A DNA stretch of 14,632 nucleotides from JBEEJZ01 sp041168905. Its GTDB lineage: Bacteria; Pseudomonadota; Gammaproteobacteria; Burkholderiales; Burkholderiaceae_C. Of the stretch, positions 1 to 6,451 are shown piece after piece. Numbering within the stretch: the stretch's first letter is position 1; each line of letters starts with the position of its first letter. The position numbers and the translations under genes were made by a program. The stretch lies in the NCBI GenBank assembly GCA_041168905.1, contig JBEEJZ010000262.1:1-14632 (forward strand), written 5' to 3'. Below the pieces are notes generated by a model that did not search any database, was not told where the DNA came from, and was given only the letters and a program-made list of their open reading frames with translations.

Positions 1-1214
1 TTGCTGATGAAGGCGGTTTCGACCAGCACGCTGGGGATGTCTGGTGCCTTCAGGACCGCAAACCCGGCTTGTTCGACCTGCGGCTTGTGCAAACGGCCCA
101 CCTGGCGTATCTCGCCCAGCATCGCACCGCCAAGTTGCAGGCTGTCGTTGATCTGCGCCGTGGTGCTCATATCAAAAAGGGCACGCTTGACCTGGGCGTC
201 CTGCACGTTGATGTTGAGGCCTCCAACCAGATCGGCCCGGTTTTCCTTGGCTGCCATCCAGCGGGCGGCACTGCTGGAGGCCGCTCCCTGGCTGAGGGCG
301 AACACACTGGCGCCGCCGGCAGTAGGGGTAAAGAACGCATCGGCGTGGATGCTGACAAACAGATCGGCCTGCACCCTCTGGGCTTTTTGCACCCGTACAT
401 GCAAGGGCACAAAGTAGTCGGCATCACGCGTCATGAAAGCGCGCATCGCCAGGTTGCCGCCACGGCTGTGCAAGGTGGTGGCGTTGATGCGATCGCGCAG
501 CCGGTGCGCGATTTGCAAGACTACATCCTTCTCGCGGGTGCCAGAGGGGCCCACGGCACCCGGGTCTTCTCCACCATGACCGGGGTCCAGCGCGATGACG
601 ACCAGGCGGTCGGTCAGTCCCGGGGGTGATCCGCCTGGGGGCGGGCTTACCGAGGCAGTGTGCGGTGCCTTGGGCCGATCGGCGCCTGTGTGTCGGCTGA
701 TGAGCTCGCCCAGTGGGTCAGGGCGAGTGTCCGCCACCGCCGGCGGGCTGCTGTTTCTGTCCGCCAGCCGTTCGGCAATCAGCAGCTCCAGCGGGTCCAT
801 GGGACGAGCGGGAAAAAGATCAAACACCAGTCGATGCTGGTAAGCCGCGACAGGTGGCAGGGTGAACACCTGGGGCAGCACGTCCTGCTTGAGATCCAGC
901 ACCAGGCGCACCACGCCGGGCGCGTTTTGCCCTGCACGGATGCCGCTGATGTAGGGGTCGTCCGGCCGCACCTTGGCAATCAGTTCTTGCAAACCGGGCA
1001 AAAGATCGAGGCCTTCGGTGTCGACCACCAGCCGGGGCGGACTGCTCACCACAAATTGTTTGGCCTTGAGCGCCGTGTCCGACTCGATGGTGACCCGGGT
1101 GTAATCCGGCGCTGGCCACAGACGCACCGCTAGGATGGACGCGCCCCGCGCCAGCTGGGCCCGGCCCAGCAGCAGCGCCAACGATCCGCCTTGCAGCAGG
1201 TCGCGACGTTTCAT
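1..1214 (-). CDS. amiC: N-acetylmuramoyl-L-alanine amidase AmiC (C-terminus beyond window)
   Basis: Periplasmic zinc amidase that cuts the amide bond between N-acetylmuramic acid and the stem peptide so that daughter cells can separate. The frame stays open from the ATG at 1214 to the window edge (404 codons plus 2 bases), so the end of the protein is missing. The N-terminus MKRRDLLQGG followed by a short hydrophobic stretch resembles a Tat signal peptide, as in E. coli AmiC. Residues about 28-130 fit an AMIN septum-targeting domain, followed by a Pro/Ser-rich linker to about 200 and then an Amidase_3 domain. Expected zinc ligands are H213 (DPGHGG), E228 (TREKD) and H290 (SIHADAF); E399 (LVETAF) is the expected catalytic glutamate. 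The start overlaps the tsaE stop as ATGA, so the two are very probably translationally coupled. The tsaE-amidase pairing is widely conserved in proteobacteria. Confidence 0.95.
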   Translation of the reverse strand, partial: MKRRDLLQGGSLALLLGRAQLARGASILAVRLWPAPDYTRVTIESDTALKAKQFVVSSPPRLVVDTEGLDLLPGLQELIAKVRPDDPYISGIRAGQNAPGVVRLVLDLKQDVLPQVFTLPPVAAYQHRLVFDLFPARPMDPLELLIAERLADRNSSPPAVADTRPDPLGELISRHTGADRPKAPHTASVSPPPGGSPPGLTDRLVVIALDPGHGGEDPGAVGPSGTREKDVVLQIAHRLRDRINATTLHSRGGNLAMRAFMTRDADYFVPLHVRVQKAQRVQADLFVSIHADAFFTPTAGGASVFALSQGAASSSAARWMAAKENRADLVGGLNINVQDAQVKRALFDMSTTAQINDSLQLGGAMLGEIRQVGRLHKPQVEQAGFAVLKAPDIPSVLVETAFIS

Positions 1215-1765
1215 GCTTCAGCACTCACGGTTGAAGTGGCGGTATCGAGTGGCGGCAAGTCGGCCAGCAGCTTTGCGCCGGTGGGTGTTTGTGCGCACAG
1301 CTCCAGGCTGCGGGCGTCCTCATCAATGACCGAAAGGCGCAACACCAGATCGGCCACAGGCAGTACGCCCGCGGCCTGCTGCGGCCACTCCGCGAGCTTC
1401 AGGCCAGCATTGGCAAAAATATCCCGAAAGCCGGCATCTTCCCATTCGCGAGGGTCGTTGAAACGGTAAAAGTCAAAGTGCCACACTTTGAGAACGGGCT
1501 GCCGATCCGTCAATTCATAAGGCTCCACTACCGCATATGTAGGGCTTTTGATGCGCCCTTGCACGCCCAGGGCGCGTAGCAAATGACGCACTAGCGTGGT
1601 TTTGCCCGCGCCCAAATTGCCGTGAAGTTCGATGTACGCGTTTTGGATGTCGGCCTGTGCGGCCAGATGCTCGGCAAGCGCTTGCGTGGCCGCCTCTGTG
1701 GGTAGCAAAACGGTTTTTACAATGGGTCGGTGACGATCGACAAGGTTCAAATCAGCGGCAAGCAT
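1211..1765 (-). CDS. tsaE: tRNA t6A37 biosynthesis ATPase TsaE
   Basis: P-loop ATPase partner of TsaB/TsaD, which makes threonylcarbamoyladenosine at position 37 of ANN-decoding tRNAs in the cytoplasm. With the ATG at 1765 it has 184 residues. Walker A is GNLGAGKT at 49-56, followed by SPTYAVVEPY, the Walker B-like HFDFYR and EWPQQAAGVLP, all typical of the family and in the usual order. The start is uncertain. E. coli TsaE begins only a few residues before the strand matching VKTVLLP, so a TTG at 1750 is also possible, and ATGs at 1795 and 1813 lie further upstream. All these starts overlap the 5' end of queG on the other strand. The stop overlaps the amiC start by four bases. In E. coli the homologue also sits between queG (divergent, with nnr between them) and an amidase gene; no nnr gene is present here. 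Confidence 0.93.
   Translation of the reverse strand: MLAADLNLVDRHRPIVKTVLLPTEAATQALAEHLAAQADIQNAYIELHGNLGAGKTTLVRHLLRALGVQGRIKSPTYAVVEPYELTDRQPVLKVWHFDFYRFNDPREWEDAGFRDIFANAGLKLAEWPQQAAGVLPVADLVLRLSVIDEDARSLELCAQTPTGAKLLADLPPLDTATSTVSAEA
1715..1723 (+). promoter_or_regulatory. queG: Candidate -10 promoter element for queG (TTTTACAAT)
   Basis: TACAAT at 1718-1723 matches five of six bases of the sigma70 -10 consensus and is preceded by a T run. No convincing -35 hexamer lies about 17 bases upstream. The same nine bases occur before the carbonic-anhydrase-like gene at 8675-8683. A start of transcription six to seven bases downstream would fall on or beside the queG GTG at 1730. Confidence 0.35.
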
Positions 1766-2860
1766 CTGGTATCTCGGGTTCAGGCCTGGGCCCATGAGCT
1801 GGGATTTTCCCAAATTGGCGTGGCCGGTGTCGATTTGTCCACAGCCGAGCCGGGTTTATTGGCATGGTTGGAGGCGGGCTTTCATGGGGACATGGCTTAC
1901 ATGGCCCAGCACGGCCTGAAAAGAGCGCGTCCCGCCGAGCTGGTGCCGGGCACCGTGAGCGTGATCACCGCCCGAATGGACTACCTTCCACAGGCGACTT
2001 CTGCCGATTGGCAACACCACGAGTTGCAGCGCCTGGGCCAGCCAGGCGAGGCCGTGGTGTCGCTGTATGCCCGGGGTCGGGACTATCACAAGGTGCTGCG
2101 CAAGCGTCTGCAGCAACTGTGCGAGCGCTTGGTTCAGGAAGTCGGCCCGCTGGGCTACCGGGCCTTCACGGACTCGGCTCCCGTGCTGGAGGCCGAATTG
2201 GCGCAGCGCAGTGGCCTGGGCTGGCGAGGCAAGCACACCTTGGTGCTGAGCCGGGAGGGGGGCTCCATGTTCTTTCTGGGCGAGATTTATCTCGACCTGG
2301 CTCTGCCTGTCAGCGATGCCGTGACTGCCCATTGCGGCGCCTGCAGCGCCTGCATGACCATCTGTCCCACCCAGGCCATCGTGGCACCGCACCGGCTGGA
2401 TGCGCGGCGTTGTATCTCTTATCTGACCATTGAGCATGCGGGGGCTATTCCTGAGGAGTTGCGCCCTTTGATGGGCAACCGCATCTACGGCTGTGACGAC
2501 TGCCAGCTGGTGTGTCCGTGGAACAAATACGCCCGCCGCAATGCCTTGCCTGATTTTGACGAACGTGCCGGCCTGGGCAGCAGCTCCTTGTTGTCCTTGT
2601 TTGCCTGGAGCGCGGATGATTTCTTGCGGCACACCGAAGGCAGCGCCATACGCCGTATCGGTTTTGAACGTTGGCAGCGTAACTTGGCGGTGGCTCTGGG
2701 AAATGCCTTGCGCACTTGTCATGACCCTGCCATAGTGCAAGCGTTGGAGATGAGAGAACCTGTGGTCAGTGCCTTGGTGGCTGAACATGTGCGATGGGCC
2801 CTGGCACAGGGTGGTCGCACAGTCCAGCCCCTTGCGCAGCAGCCAGGTGCCCAGAAGTAA
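1730..2860 (+). CDS. queG: Epoxyqueuosine reductase QueG
   Basis: Cobalamin- and iron-sulfur-dependent enzyme that reduces epoxyqueuosine to queuosine in the wobble position of GUN-anticodon tRNAs, the final step of queuosine synthesis. The protein has 376 residues. Two [4Fe-4S] clusters are predicted from the ferredoxin-like CxxCxxCxxxCP at C202/C205/C208/C212, plus C228 and CDDCxxxCP at C255/C258/C262. The catalytic-site aspartate is probably D148 in FTDSAPVLE. The family signatures RARPAELVPGT and CISYLTIEH are present. The GTG start is supported by N-terminal length: VQAWAHELGF aligns with the E. coli equivalent with 16 residues before it instead of 13. There is no Shine-Dalgarno sequence, and a TACAAT element lies so close that the transcript could begin at or near the GTG. 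It is divergent from tsaE and may be co-transcribed with the P-loop gene that follows 33 bases later. Confidence 0.95.
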   Translation: MTIDKVQISGKHLVSRVQAWAHELGFSQIGVAGVDLSTAEPGLLAWLEAGFHGDMAYMAQHGLKRARPAELVPGTVSVITARMDYLPQATSADWQHHELQRLGQPGEAVVSLYARGRDYHKVLRKRLQQLCERLVQEVGPLGYRAFTDSAPVLEAELAQRSGLGWRGKHTLVLSREGGSMFFLGEIYLDLALPVSDAVTAHCGACSACMTICPTQAIVAPHRLDARRCISYLTIEHAGAIPEELRPLMGNRIYGCDDCQLVCPWNKYARRNALPDFDERAGLGSSSLLSLFAWSADDFLRHTEGSAIRRIGFERWQRNLAVALGNALRTCHDPAIVQALEMREPVVSALVAEHVRWALAQGGRTVQPLAQQPGAQK

Positions 2861-2893
2861 CCTACATAGCACTCACACATACCGCACACCGCC

Positions 2894-3481
2894 ATGTCCA
2901 TGCGATTCACTTACGTCAGCCCTCAGTTGCCAGAAAACAAGATGCGCATGTATCCCACCAAGGTGATCAACATCATCGGCGGGCCGGGCTGCGACAAGTC
3001 CATGTTCACGGCTGGCATCATTTTGTACCTGAGCATCCGGCAAAAGTCGGTGGAGCAGATTCCTGATTTCGCCAAGTCACTGGTCTGGCAAAAAAACTTT
3101 GAAGTTCTCAAGAACCAGTATTTCATCGCTCAGCAGCACATGCGCATGATCGAGCTGATGGATGGTCAGGTGCAATTTCTGGTGAGCGAGTGTTCCTTGC
3201 CCCAGGTTCTTTATTACAACGAAACTTACCCCGACAACATTTGCGATGTCGCCAAAACCCGGCAGCAAATTCTGGAGTGGCATCGCCAGACCAACAGCAT
3301 CAACATCATGGTGGAGCGAGGGGATCGCAAGTACAACCATACGGGGCGCTTCCAGGACGAGGATCAGGCACGTGAAGTGGACAAAGGATTGCGCCACGTG
3401 CTGCGCCGCGAAGGCATCGCCTTCACCACCCTGAAGCCTGAGCTGGAAGCCATCAACGCGTTTGCGGCTTCCCTGCTTTAG
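2894..3481 (+). CDS. Phage-type P-loop (AAA/nucleotide-kinase-like) protein with altered Walker A
   Basis: A 195-residue protein with no membrane segment or signal. KVINIIGGPGCDKS (residues 23-36) is a P-loop, but the glycine normally preceding the lysine is D34 (codon GAC at 2993-2995). The rest follows the layout I know from small 'AAA family ATPase' kinase-like proteins of large tailed phages: DFAKSLVW, an NQYFIAQQHMRM helix, VSECSLP where those proteins have TDSP, then VERGDRKYNHTGRFQDEDQA matching their R-x-Y-x-x-x-GRxQ-x-x-x-x-A lid-like segment. Substrate and role are unknown. Base composition is lower in GC than its neighbours (25 of 60 G/C in 3061-3120), suggesting acquisition from a phage. 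The start is uncertain: no Shine-Dalgarno precedes 2894, and ATGs at residues 17 and 19 also precede the P-loop. It lies 33 bases after queG and could be read through from it. Confidence 0.82.
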   Translation: MSMRFTYVSPQLPENKMRMYPTKVINIIGGPGCDKSMFTAGIILYLSIRQKSVEQIPDFAKSLVWQKNFEVLKNQYFIAQQHMRMIELMDGQVQFLVSECSLPQVLYYNETYPDNICDVAKTRQQILEWHRQTNSINIMVERGDRKYNHTGRFQDEDQAREVDKGLRHVLRREGIAFTTLKPELEAINAFAASLL

Positions 3482-3489
3482 TTGCCGGT

Positions 3490-3525
3490 CTGCCCTTAGC
3501 GCAGCACACCCAGTGCGAAGGGCAG
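3490..3525. terminator. Stem-loop between convergent genes, possible bidirectional terminator
   Basis: CTGCCCTT (3490-3497) pairs with AAGGGCAG (3518-3525). After a two-base bulge, CGCA (3500-3503) pairs with TGCG (3514-3517) around a ten-base loop. It begins nine bases after the stop of the P-loop gene and covers the last codons and stop of the AEC carrier on the other strand. Neither strand has a T run after the stem, so it is not a classical intrinsic terminator. It may protect mRNA ends or act weakly. Confidence 0.4.
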
Positions 3526-4401
3526 GCTGAGCATGCCCAGCAGGGTCGACAAGGTGACGAGTCCGCCCACGTAGGCACCGTCGTAACCCATGCGGGTGGC
3601 CAGCACATAGCAGCTCGATGCCGTTGGCAATGCAGAAAAAGCCAGCAGCATCGTTGTCTCTACCGCGGACAGCTTGAACAGGCCCGCCACGCCCCAGGCA
3701 GCCATGGGCAGCAGCAGGTGGCGGATGCTCAACACGCTGACAGCCAGGGTTTTCGCGCGGGCCAGGGCACCAAACTCCATGCCGGCCCCCGCAGCCATCA
3801 AGCCCAGCGCCAGCGAGGCCGCCCCGACCCGGGACACTGTGGGCTCCAGCCACACGGGCATTGCAAATCCCATGACGTTGGCGATCAGGCCGGAGGCCGT
3901 GGCGATGATCAAGGGGTTGCGCACCAGTTCGCCCAGCAATCCCCGCTGCGCATGTCGGGCCATGGGCCAGACCGCCGCGATATTGAACAAGGGGACGCAC
4001 ACACCGATGAGCACGGCAATCAGCTGCAGGCCAGGCGGCCCTGCCAATCGATCCGCCAGGGCCAGACCGATGAAGGAGTTGAAGCGAAAAGCAACTTGTG
4101 CGCTGGCAGCATGATCACGTCCCGAGATGTGGCGACCGAGTGAGGGCAGATGGGGCAGGGCATAGGCCAGACCTATGCCGATGAGCCCCAGGGTCCAGCC
4201 AGAGGCAATTAGGTTGGACGCTGCGAGCAGGTCCATTGGCGTGCGGGAAATCGACTGAAACAGCAGGACCGGGAACAGAAAGTAGTACACCAGGGTTTCC
4301 ACCTGTGCCCAAACCGTCCTGTTCAAGCGGGTATAGCGGCAAACCAGGTAGCCGCTCAAACTCAGCGAGAAGTCCGGGAAGAGGAGTTGTGCGTAGTTCA
4401 C
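3496..4401 (-). CDS. AEC-family (auxin efflux carrier-like) membrane transporter
   Basis: Inner-membrane permease of 301 residues, the usual length for the bacterial AEC family, whose characterised members move small carboxylates such as malonate or malate. The sequence is a succession of hydrophobic helices, about ten, with the family-typical LVYYFLFPVLLFQSI near the N-terminus, RFNSFIGLALA at the start of the central region, and a C-terminal half rich in Gly/Ala helices (SLALGLMAAGAGMEF, MLLAFSALPTASSCYVLA). The start codon is GTG at 4401; the translated N-terminus MNYAQLLFPDF is what the family shows, although no good Shine-Dalgarno is visible. It is divergent from a Bug receptor gene across a region with a strong palindrome, so shared regulation and a related carboxylate substrate are plausible. 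The substrate cannot be told from sequence. Confidence 0.9.
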   Translation of the reverse strand: MNYAQLLFPDFSLSLSGYLVCRYTRLNRTVWAQVETLVYYFLFPVLLFQSISRTPMDLLAASNLIASGWTLGLIGIGLAYALPHLPSLGRHISGRDHAASAQVAFRFNSFIGLALADRLAGPPGLQLIAVLIGVCVPLFNIAAVWPMARHAQRGLLGELVRNPLIIATASGLIANVMGFAMPVWLEPTVSRVGAASLALGLMAAGAGMEFGALARAKTLAVSVLSIRHLLLPMAAWGVAGLFKLSAVETTMLLAFSALPTASSCYVLATRMGYDGAYVGGLVTLSTLLGMLSLPFALGVLR

Positions 4402-4431
4402 GCCGTGAGAATAACAGTGCCTGGCATCGGT

Positions 4432-4447
4432 CTAGGGTTTGCCCTAG
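4432..4447. promoter_or_regulatory. Perfect palindrome, candidate operator (CTAGGG-TTTG-CCCTAG)
   Basis: Six-base arms CTAGGG (4432-4437) and CCCTAG (4442-4447) are separated by TTTG, within the 123-base region between the divergent AEC carrier and Bug receptor genes. The position, 30 bases before the AEC start and 78 bases before the receptor start, suits an operator for either gene. No regulator gene is adjacent, so the cognate factor is unknown. No convincing -35/-10 pair was found in this intergenic region. Confidence 0.45.
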
Positions 4448-4513
4448 GTCAATTTGAAGCCCGTTTGGTCGTGCGGGCCTGCTTATTGCTGTATCTTCAC
4501 CTTTCCACTTTGC

Positions 4514-4517
4514 GAGG
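4514..4517 (+). promoter_or_regulatory. Ribosome binding site fixing the Bug receptor start
   Basis: GAGG lies seven bases before the ATG at 4525. It picks that codon, just ahead of the signal peptide, over an in-frame extension of 46 residues upstream. Confidence 0.7.
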
Positions 4518-4524
4518 TACACAT

Positions 4525-5496
4525 ATGGATCGTCGTCTTCATCTGGCTTGTGTCTTGGCTGCTGCGCTGGGCACGATGGGCACCGCCTGGGCCCAGGCTT
4601 ACCCCAACAAAGTTATCAAGTTGCAAGTGCCTTTTGCGCCCGGCGGCACGACCGATATCGTCGCCAGGGTGATCGCCGAGCCCCTGGGCAAAGCCTTGGG
4701 CCACAACGTGGTGGTCGAAAACAAGGCGGGTGGTGGTGGCATCGTGGGGGCCAATGAAATCGCCAAGGCGGTACCCGATGGTTACCAGTTGGGCGTGGCG
4801 ACGGTTTCCACGACGGCCGCAAATCCGGCGATCAACCCCAAGATGCCCTATGACGCCGCGACCGATTTCACGGCCATCATCAACATTGCCGCGACGCCCA
4901 ATGTGATTGCGGTTCACCCCAGCTTCCCCGCGAAAAATTACAAGGACTTCGTGGCGGTGTTGAAAAAGTCGCCGGGCAAGTATTCATATTCTTCTTCTGG
5001 CACAGGCGGCATCGGCCACCTGCAAACCGAGCTTTGGAAGAGCCTGCAAGGTGTGTTTATCACCCACATTCCTTACGGGGGTGCGGGACCGGCGCTGCGC
5101 GATACCGTGGGCGGGCAGGTCGAGATCATTTTTGACAACGTGCCATCCGCCCTGCCGCACATCAAGGCCGGCCGCCTCGTGCCCATGGCCGTGGCAGCGC
5201 CTCAGCGCTTGGCCGCAATGCCAGACGTGCCCACCTTCAAGGAGTTGGGCCTGGAACCCGTGAACCGCATGGCCTACTACGGCATCCTGGGGCCCAAGGG
5301 CCTGCCCCGCGAAGTTGTGGACAAGATCAACTCGGCCACACGCAAGGCCCTGGAAGACCCGGCCGTGCGCAAGCGCATAGAAGACACCGGATCGGTAGTG
5401 CTAGGCAACACGCCTGAACAGTTTGCCCAGCAAATGAAAGACGAACTGGCGGTGTACAAGAAAGTGGTTGAAACGGCCAAACTGACGCTGGATTGA
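4525..5496 (+). CDS. Bug/TctC-family periplasmic solute-binding receptor
   Basis: Extracytoplasmic binding protein of the tripartite tricarboxylate transporter (TTT) type, 323 residues, the normal size. The signal peptide is MDRRLHLACVLAAALG... with a likely cleavage after AWAQA (about residue 23). The mature protein starts YPNKVIKLQVPFAPGGTTD, the Bug-family signature that forms part of the carboxylate-binding site. Further family features are the Gly-rich AGGGGIVGA segment, SSSGTGGIGHLQTELW, IPYGGAGPALRDTVGG and the GILGPKGLPREVV hinge region. No tctA/tctB membrane genes are in the window, so this is an orphan receptor, as is common among the expanded Bug families of Burkholderiales. The ligand is unknown, probably a carboxylate or similar small acid. 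The TGA stop overlaps the xerD ATG (TGATG). Confidence 0.94.
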   Translation: MDRRLHLACVLAAALGTMGTAWAQAYPNKVIKLQVPFAPGGTTDIVARVIAEPLGKALGHNVVVENKAGGGGIVGANEIAKAVPDGYQLGVATVSTTAANPAINPKMPYDAATDFTAIINIAATPNVIAVHPSFPAKNYKDFVAVLKKSPGKYSYSSSGTGGIGHLQTELWKSLQGVFITHIPYGGAGPALRDTVGGQVEIIFDNVPSALPHIKAGRLVPMAVAAPQRLAAMPDVPTFKELGLEPVNRMAYYGILGPKGLPREVVDKINSATRKALEDPAVRKRIEDTGSVVLGNTPEQFAQQMKDELAVYKKVVETAKLTLD

Positions 5497-6437
5497 TGGC
5501 GCTGGCCCAGCCGGCGGGTGCCGCACCCACTGTGTCGGCCCCTCTGCATCCCAGCATCGACACCTTTGTCGATGCGCTCTGGCTGGAGGACGGTCTGGCG
5601 CGGCTCACGTTGGAGGCCTACCGACGTGACCTTCGACTGTTCAATGACTGGCTGACGGCCCAGGGAAAGGTGTTGACACAAGTCGTCGAGCCCGACTTGA
5701 CGGCCTATTTTGCAGCGCGCCACGAGAGCAGCCGGGCGACATCGGCTAATCGTCGCTTGACCGTGTTCAAACGCTATTTCCGCTGGGCCCTGCGGGAAAA
5801 GTTGATGAGTGCCGACCCGACCCTGCGGCTGCAGGCCGCCAAACAACCCGTACGTTTGCCCAAGTCCTTGACAGAGCAACAGGTGGAAGCGCTGCTGGCC
5901 GCGCCGGACACGACCGAGCCCTTGGGGGTGCGTGATCGCACTATGCTGGAGTTGATGTACGCCAGTGGGCTGCGGGTGAGTGAGCTGGTGAGCCTGAAGG
6001 TGACCAACATCAGCCTGCATGACCATGTGCTTCGGGTTATGGGTAAGGGCAGCAAAGAGAGATTGGTGCCCTTTGGCGAGCTCGCGGGCCAGTGGCTGCG
6101 TCGATATCTTGCGCAGGCTCGACCCGTTTTACTGGGTGGCCTGCCCTCTGACGATCTGTTTGTGACGGTACGAGGCTCTCGTGCGGGCAGTGCCATGACC
6201 CGAGTCATGTTCTGGGTGATCGTGAAGCAACATGCCCGGTCTGCCGGCATCACCGTGCCTCTGTCTCCGCACACCTTGCGCCATGCTTTTGCCACCCACC
6301 TGATCAACCATGGCGCGGACTTGCGAGCGGTGCAGTTGTTGCTCGGTCATGCCGATATTTCAACCACCACCATCTACACCCATGTGGCGAGGGAGCGCCT
6401 GCGCCACATTCATGGGCAACATCACCCTCGTGGTTGA
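5496..6437 (+). CDS. xerD: Tyrosine recombinase XerD
   Basis: Cytoplasmic site-specific recombinase that, with XerC at dif and under FtsK control, resolves chromosome dimers. It has 313 residues, slightly longer than E. coli XerD because of an Ala/Pro-rich N-terminal stretch. The SAM-like core-binding domain lies at about residues 20-110 and the catalytic domain at about 125-305. The full active-site set is present: R160 (ASGLRVSEL), K184 (GKGSKERLVP), H259 and R262 (SPHTLRHAFATHL), H285 (LLGHADISTT) and the nucleophile Y294 (TIYTHV). The ATG at 5496 shares one base with the preceding receptor stop, and an in-frame TTG lies immediately before it. No independent Shine-Dalgarno is strong, so translation may depend on the upstream gene. 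XerD rather than XerC is judged from overall sequence; no dif site was seen nearby. Confidence 0.93.
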   Translation: MALAQPAGAAPTVSAPLHPSIDTFVDALWLEDGLARLTLEAYRRDLRLFNDWLTAQGKVLTQVVEPDLTAYFAARHESSRATSANRRLTVFKRYFRWALREKLMSADPTLRLQAAKQPVRLPKSLTEQQVEALLAAPDTTEPLGVRDRTMLELMYASGLRVSELVSLKVTNISLHDHVLRVMGKGSKERLVPFGELAGQWLRRYLAQARPVLLGGLPSDDLFVTVRGSRAGSAMTRVMFWVIVKQHARSAGITVPLSPHTLRHAFATHLINHGADLRAVQLLLGHADISTTTIYTHVARERLRHIHGQHHPRG

Positions 6438-6445
6438 TGAGGGTG
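6423..6445. terminator. Stem-loop at the end of xerD, possible terminator
   Basis: CACCCTC (6423-6429) and GAGGGTG (6439-6445) form a seven-base-pair stem around a nine-base loop that contains the xerD stop codon. The minus-strand EAL-HDOD gene ends seven bases further on, so the element lies between convergent genes. No T run follows on either strand, making intrinsic termination uncertain. Confidence 0.35.
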
Positions 6446-6451
6446 TTCTGA

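Noticed and set aside
69..629. Long plus-strand open frames across the amidase region, including 69-629 and 660-1133
   Set aside because: They are antisense to amiC, whose minus-strand frame carries all catalytic motifs and stays open from 1214 to the edge.
1856..2872. A 338-codon minus-strand frame opposite queG
   Set aside because: It has no recognisable family features and lies wholly opposite queG, which has complete iron-sulfur motifs; high GC favours such shadow frames.
3077..4000. A 307-codon minus-strand frame spanning the P-loop gene and the AEC carrier
   Set aside because: It shows low-complexity Gly/Arg/Ala composition and overlaps two genes with clear family features in other frames.
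4440..4510. TTGAAG and TTGGTC as -35 boxes for the Bug receptor
   Set aside because: No -10 hexamer occurs at 16-18 bases from either; nearest candidates are 21-23 bases away.
5496..6437. xerD as the integrase of a mobile element
   Set aside because: The sequence is of the housekeeping XerD type, with no attachment repeats, tRNA or phage genes beside it.
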